Shown: piece after piece, positions 15,050 to 18,324 of the stretch | Layout: each line of letters begins with the position of its first letter | How positions within the stretch are numbered: the first letter of the stretch is position 1 | Notes under the pieces: generated by a model | What the model saw: the letters and a program-made list of their open reading frames with translations, nothing else | What the model was told of the DNA's origin: nothing | Database searches by the model: none | Translations under genes and position numbers: made by a program | NCBI GenBank assembly: GCA_049889495.1 | Contig: JBMHDH010000077.1 | Span: 1-18,324, forward strand | Length of the DNA: 18,324 nucleotides | Source: UBA685 sp049889495 | GTDB lineage: Bacteria; Pseudomonadota; Alphaproteobacteria; Puniceispirillales; Puniceispirillaceae | Direction: 5' to 3'

Positions 15050-15127
15050 TGGTAGCGGAGGAGGGACTCGAACCCCCGACACGCGGATTATGATTTCGCT
15101 ACTCTAACCAGCTGTAATCTCCAGATT
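15050..15127 (-). pseudogene. Degenerate tRNA-Met(CAU) remnant
   Basis: Read on the minus strand, the 3' half is nearly perfect: anticodon loop ATCATAA with CAT (15090-15092 complement), a T arm with 5-bp stem and TTCGAGT loop, the acceptor 3' side CTCCGCT, a discriminator A and an encoded CCA (15050-15052). The 5' half is broken. The D loop AGCTGGTTA survives (complement of 15105-15113), but the D stem does not pair, one base is missing before it, the first two acceptor pairs are mismatched, and the anticodon stem has an A-C mismatch (GCGAA against TCCGC). It therefore cannot fold as a standard tRNA. Patterns with a kept 3' end often mark old integration sites. Confidence 0.75.
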
Positions 15128-15186
15128 TCTTGCCGTTCCACATCAAACGCCATGCAGAAATATGGGTAAGAGAGTAAGAACGAATT

Positions 15187-16164
15187 CTATATCGGGCATC
15201 TAATGAGCGGGCGTATTTTCTCTTTATAGATTTCGCTTAACGCTGCATGTGTTTCATCTGGCAAAGGCGCCAATGAGGCAGCGCGCACATTTCTTTCAAT
15301 CTGATCGGGATGTGAACAGCCAGCGATAACGCTTGAAACAGCCTCATGGTCCAAAATCCAGCGCAAAGCAAAATCAGCAAGGCTCCACCCCTCTGGCACA
15401 AAGGGTCTTATCTCATCAAGAAATGCCACAGCCTTATGCTGCTCTATGCCTGAAAAAGTCTCTCCGACTGAAAAATGCGCGCCATCACGATTAAAGTTAC
15501 GATGGTCGCTTTCATCAAATTTATGATCAGCTGCAAATTTGCCTGTTAAAATACCGCTGGCAAGAGGCAAGCGCACAATAATGCCAACATCACGGGCTTT
15601 GGCCTCATCAAATAATGACCAAATCGCATCTTGGCGGTAAAGATTAAAGATAATCTGTAATGTGGCACAATTATCCTCTGCGATACATAGCTTGGCCTCT
15701 TCTAATGTTTCAACTGATGCGCCCCAAGCTTTGATAATTCCTTTGGCTTGCAAATTATTCATTACATGAAAAATCTGCCCCTGTTTTAAAATTTCTGTTG
15801 GCACGCAATGAAGCTGCACCAAATCAAGTGCCTCAACGCCAAGTCGCATAAGGCTATCTTTAATATGGGATTCGACATCATCTTGGCTATAATTATCAGG
15901 ATAAAGAGCGGCCATGCGCCCTACTTTGGTTGCGATAATCATATCTTTATGGCTTTTGGCAAAATCACCAATAACCTGTTCCGAACGCCCTGCCCCATAG
16001 ACATCGGCTGTATCATAAAAACTGACATTGGCTTTATGCGCTGCAGCTAGCGTATCCGTTGATTGCGCATCACTAATCGGTCCAAAATCGCCACCAAATT
16101 GCCAACAACCAATGCCGATCTCACTAGCCTGATAGCCTGTCTTTCCTAATCTGCGTTGTTTCAT
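15187..16164 (-). CDS. Aldo/keto reductase
   Basis: NADPH-type oxidoreductase of the AKR superfamily, 325 residues, a single (beta/alpha)8 barrel. The catalytic tetrad is visible: Asp51 and Tyr56 (DTADVYG), Lys80 (ATKVG) and His119 (LVQLHC). The N-terminus RRLGKTGYQASEIGIGCWQF and the C-terminal cofactor region SSVIAGCSHPDQIERNV are typical. This branch includes L-fucose/pyridoxal-type and sugar dehydrogenases; no single substrate can be named. AAAGG lies seven bases before ATG. It is divergent from the iolG-like gene, 89 bp apart, so the two are probably controlled together in polyol or sugar use. Confidence 0.9.
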   Translation of the reverse strand: MKQRRLGKTGYQASEIGIGCWQFGGDFGPISDAQSTDTLAAAHKANVSFYDTADVYGAGRSEQVIGDFAKSHKDMIIATKVGRMAALYPDNYSQDDVESHIKDSLMRLGVEALDLVQLHCVPTEILKQGQIFHVMNNLQAKGIIKAWGASVETLEEAKLCIAEDNCATLQIIFNLYRQDAIWSLFDEAKARDVGIIVRLPLASGILTGKFAADHKFDESDHRNFNRDGAHFSVGETFSGIEQHKAVAFLDEIRPFVPEGWSLADFALRWILDHEAVSSVIAGCSHPDQIERNVRAASLAPLPDETHAALSEIYKEKIRPLIRCPI

Positions 16165-16196
16165 TGATTTGCCTTTATGTTTTTTAGATTATTGTC

Positions 16197-16224
16197 TTGC
16201 CAATTGCATTCTTAAGGATAAATT
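16197..16224 (+). promoter_or_regulatory. Promoter of the iolG-like gene
   Basis: -35 TTGCCA (16197-16202, five of six), 16-bp spacer, -10 TAAATT (16219-16224, four of six). The start of transcription would be near 16231, giving a leader of about 23 bases. Confidence 0.45.
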
Positions 16225-16253
16225 TGAAAACAAAAAATTTCAAGGAGCAGGCA

Positions 16254-17243
16254 ATGACAACACGATTTGGTTTATTGGGCGCAGGTCGCATCGGCCAAAC
16301 ACATGCAAAGGCGGTTGCCTCAAATGAGGGCGCGGTGATAGCCGCGGTTGCAGACCCGCTAGAGGCAGCGGCAAAATCTATTGCCAATCAACATAATGCT
16401 GATATGAACACCATTGATGAAATCGCCGCTCGTGATGATATTGATGCTGTGATTATCTGCACACCGACTGATATGCATGCTGACCAGATTGAACAATTTG
16501 CCAGAGCTGGCAAAGCCATTTTCTGCGAAAAGCCTATCGATTTGGATGTTGAACGTGTTAAATCATGCCTTAAAACAGTCGAAGAGACTGGCACATTATT
16601 AATGGTTGGCTTTAATCGGCGCTTTGACCCTCATTTTAGCGCGATGCGCCAAGCGATTCAAAATGGGCAAATTGGCAAGGCTGAGATGGGCGTTATTATT
16701 TCACGCGATCCCGCAGCCCCACCTGCCGATTACATCACACGTTCAGGCGGCTTATTCCGTGATATGATGATCCATGATTTTGATATGGCTGTCTTTTTAA
16801 TGGGAGATATGCCGCAAAAAGTGCAGGCCTCTGGTTCTGTTTTAACAGACCTGCAAATTGGAGAGCTTGGTGATGTTGATAGTGCGAATGCGATCCTTAC
16901 TTGGGCAGATGGGCGCCAAGTATCAATTTCAAATTCCAGACGTGCTAGCTATGGTTATGATCAGCGCATCGAAATGCATGGTGAAGACGGCATGATTACA
17001 GCTGAAAATCAACGCCCTATTTCTATTGAAATTGCCTCAAGCACGGGTTTTACAAGACCGCCTTTACATGATTTCTTTATGACACGTTATTTGGATGCCT
17101 ATGCCGCTGAGATTAGCGCTTTTGTTAACGCCCTAAACACAGGTCAGACTGATATTCCGCAAGGTATTGATGGGCTGAACGCGCTGGTGCTGGCAGAAGC
17201 TGCCTTGCAGTCAGCAACAACAGGTGAAGCAGTTTATCTCTAG
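16254..17243 (+). CDS. iolG: Inositol 2-dehydrogenase, Gfo/Idh/MocA family
   Basis: Oxidises myo-inositol (or a close cyclitol/sugar) to 2-keto-inositol with NAD. From the chosen start it has 329 residues: Rossmann GLLGAGRIG at 6-14, the EKP motif at 92-94 with Lys93 (catalytic Lys), GFNRRFDPHF at 119-128, and RDPAAPPADYITRSGG followed by RDMMIHDFDM with Asp170 and His174, matching the catalytic Asp/His pair. The wording of these motifs is very close to what I recall of rhizobial IdhA. The frame is open 19 codons further up, but ATG at 16254 has AAGGAG six bases away and begins the conserved MTTRFGLLG. It ends six bases from the convergent SDR. No other iol genes are in view. Confidence 0.88.
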   Translation: MTTRFGLLGAGRIGQTHAKAVASNEGAVIAAVADPLEAAAKSIANQHNADMNTIDEIAARDDIDAVIICTPTDMHADQIEQFARAGKAIFCEKPIDLDVERVKSCLKTVEETGTLLMVGFNRRFDPHFSAMRQAIQNGQIGKAEMGVIISRDPAAPPADYITRSGGLFRDMMIHDFDMAVFLMGDMPQKVQASGSVLTDLQIGELGDVDSANAILTWADGRQVSISNSRRASYGYDQRIEMHGEDGMITAENQRPISIEIASSTGFTRPPLHDFFMTRYLDAYAAEISAFVNALNTGQTDIPQGIDGLNALVLAEAALQSATTGEAVYL

Positions 17244-17249
17244 GCGCGT

Positions 17250-18038
17250 TTATTCAGGCATAACCCCGACTATTTGCTGATCATAATCAATGATAGCCCC
17301 TGTAATCACACCTGAATCAGGGCTTAATAAATAAGCAGCGAGCGGTGCTAATTGATGCGGCTTCACCAATTGCCCCATTGGCAATTTTGCTTCTGCGTCT
17401 GCTAGCCAATTATCATCTGCGCCGTGGAACTCTTTTTGCACCTTATCTTCGTTGGGTGTATCCATCCAACCAGGGGCAATCGCATTCACACGAATACGGT
17501 GATGGCGCATCGCATTAGCTGCATTTTTAGTTAATGTCAAAAGCCCTCCTTTGGAGGAGGAATAAGCTGTCAAAAAGCTTTGCCCCACATGGGCAGAGGT
17601 TGACAGAATATTCACCATTGACCCGCCTTTGCCCTGCGCGACAAGGTGATTGGCAACGCCTTGCATCAACAAAAAAGGCGCGCGCAAATTAATATTCATA
17701 TGCCTGTCCCATAAATCAGCTGAGCTATCAAGCAATGTCCCACGTGATGTATCAGCTGCCGCATTTAAAAGACCATCAACTGTGCCAAAATGCGCAATTG
17801 TTTTTGCAACAACCGCCTGGCAATCCTCAATAGAGGCGGCATCACATTGCAGATAAAGCGCCTGTGCACCTTGCGTCTTTAGATGCGCCACAGCCGCCTC
17901 ACCTTTTGTGGCATCACGGCCTGTTATGGCTATTTTTTGGCATCCTTGTGCGATAAGCTGATCTGCGACCGCAAGACCAAGACCTTGGGTGCCGCCCGAT
18001 ATAAGAATGACTTGATTTTCATTACTTATGTGTTTCAT
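17250..18038 (-). CDS. Short-chain dehydrogenase/reductase
   Basis: Classical SDR, 262 residues from the chosen start, NAD(P)-dependent. Motifs: ISGGTQGLGLA at 13-23 (cofactor loop), CDA at 65-67, NAAAD at 92-96 (NNAG variant), catalytic Ser in ILSTSAH (144-150), Tyr159-x3-Lys163 (YSSSK), and NAIAPGWMDTP at 185-195. It resembles sugar-alcohol/gluconate-type SDRs. An ATG at 18053 is also open, but it overlaps the upstream gene by 11 bases; ATG at 18036-18038 follows that stop by four bases with GGAATAAGG as a ribosome site, and the conserved sequence begins soon after. It follows a Gfo/Idh/MocA gene on the same strand, so the two probably act on the same polyol. Confidence 0.88.
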   Translation of the reverse strand: MKHISNENQVILISGGTQGLGLAVADQLIAQGCQKIAITGRDATKGEAAVAHLKTQGAQALYLQCDAASIEDCQAVVAKTIAHFGTVDGLLNAAADTSRGTLLDSSADLWDRHMNINLRAPFLLMQGVANHLVAQGKGGSMVNILSTSAHVGQSFLTAYSSSKGGLLTLTKNAANAMRHHRIRVNAIAPGWMDTPNEDKVQKEFHGADDNWLADAEAKLPMGQLVKPHQLAPLAAYLLSPDSGVITGAIIDYDQQIVGVMPE

Positions 18039-18042
18039 GCCC

Positions 18043-18324
18043 TTATTCCACATCCATCCATTGACCAGAAAGGGCCGATTTATCTACGGCGTCCATGACT
18101 TTTTCAATGATAAGCCCTGCCTTAAAATCAGGCCAAACAGTCCCGCCATGTTCAATGGCCTGTAATAGCTCATAAAGCTCACAAATTTTGACATCCATAT
18201 AGCCAAGAGAATGACCACCATTTGGCAAAAAGGCTTGATAAGGCGGATGTAATGGACCTGTTAAAATAGTTCTAAAACCATCTGTTGCAGGGTCATCTTG
18301 GCGCGTAAATAGCTGAATTTCATT
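18043..18324 (-). CDS. Gfo/Idh/MocA family oxidoreductase, C-terminal part
   Basis: The frame enters from the right edge and gives 93 residues ending at a TAA at 18043-18045. It contains GFRTILTGPLHPPY, then a GHSLGYMDVKICELYELLQA stretch and a PDFKAGLIIEKVMDAV tail. These are typical of the C-terminal domain of sugar/polyol dehydrogenases of this family, where a His in the first block and the last helix close the substrate site. The N-terminal Rossmann half lies outside the window. Its end sits four bases from the SDR start, indicating one transcript. Substrate unknown. Confidence 0.8.
   Translation of the reverse strand, partial: NEIQLFTRQDDPATDGFRTILTGPLHPPYQAFLPNGGHSLGYMDVKICELYELLQAIEHGGTVWPDFKAGLIIEKVMDAVDKSALSGQWMDVE

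Noticed and set aside
15050..15127. Functional tRNA gene
   Set aside because: The D stem does not pair, the acceptor 5' end is mismatched, a base is missing before the D stem and the anticodon stem has an A-C mismatch, so a working cloverleaf is unlikely.
1..18324. CRISPR arrays, insertion sequences, phage or toxin-antitoxin genes
   Set aside because: No regularly spaced repeats, transposase, integrase or paired small genes with such motifs were seen on either strand.

Overview
The window looks like a piece of a marine alphaproteobacterial chromosome, probably of SAR116 or roseobacter type. The evidence is protein content and style only: an osmolyte ABC transporter, a DMSP-lyase-type cupin, a DUF1989-GcvT fusion, a Sinorhizobium-like IolG and a moderate-GC, densely packed layout. 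No rRNA or other phylogenetic marker is present, so this placement is an inference.

Region 1 (1-6880) is the most interesting part. A 5'-truncated cupin at the left edge keeps every active-site position known from DddQ-type dimethylsulfoniopropionate (DMSP) lyases. It converges, across a bidirectional terminator, on a four-gene minus-strand operon. That operon encodes a 767-residue protein with one degenerate and one clear DUF1989 module followed by a full GcvT-type (aminomethyltransferase/DmdA superfamily) domain, then ProV, an unusually large 601-residue ProW, and ProX. The first three genes are joined by ATGA stop/start overlaps, and a good sigma70-like promoter lies upstream. The simplest reading is uptake of a methylated osmolyte (DMSP, glycine betaine or a relative) followed by folate-dependent demethylation, with a lyase for DMSP next door.

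Region 2 (6882-9736, minus strand) holds a beta-hydroxyacid dehydrogenase (3-hydroxyisobutyrate/tartronate-semialdehyde type), a fumarylacetoacetate-hydrolase-family enzyme with a promoter and candidate operator, and a LysR regulator. The regulator is divergent from region 3 (9858-11227), an AzoR-type FMN quinone/azo reductase followed by a YhhW-type pirin. This is a common electrophile/quinone-stress arrangement.

Region 3 ends in a scar (about 11260-11620). It contains a decayed fragment of an NAD-dependent epimerase/dihydroflavonol-reductase gene, hairpins and a perfect 16-bp tandem duplication. Next comes a 922-residue, highly divergent phosphoenolpyruvate carboxylase homologue (11634-14402) in which several catalytic motifs are altered.

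Region 4 (14403-15186) looks like accessory DNA: a small secreted YHYH-type protein, non-coding sequence with alternative hairpins, and a degenerate tRNA-Met(CAU) remnant with an intact 3' half and a broken 5' half. The rest (15187-18324) is carbohydrate/polyol metabolism: an aldo-keto reductase divergent from an IolG-type inositol 2-dehydrogenase, and a minus-strand pair of an SDR and a Gfo/Idh/MocA dehydrogenase that runs off the right edge. No CRISPR array, insertion sequence, transposase, phage gene or complete RNA gene was found.
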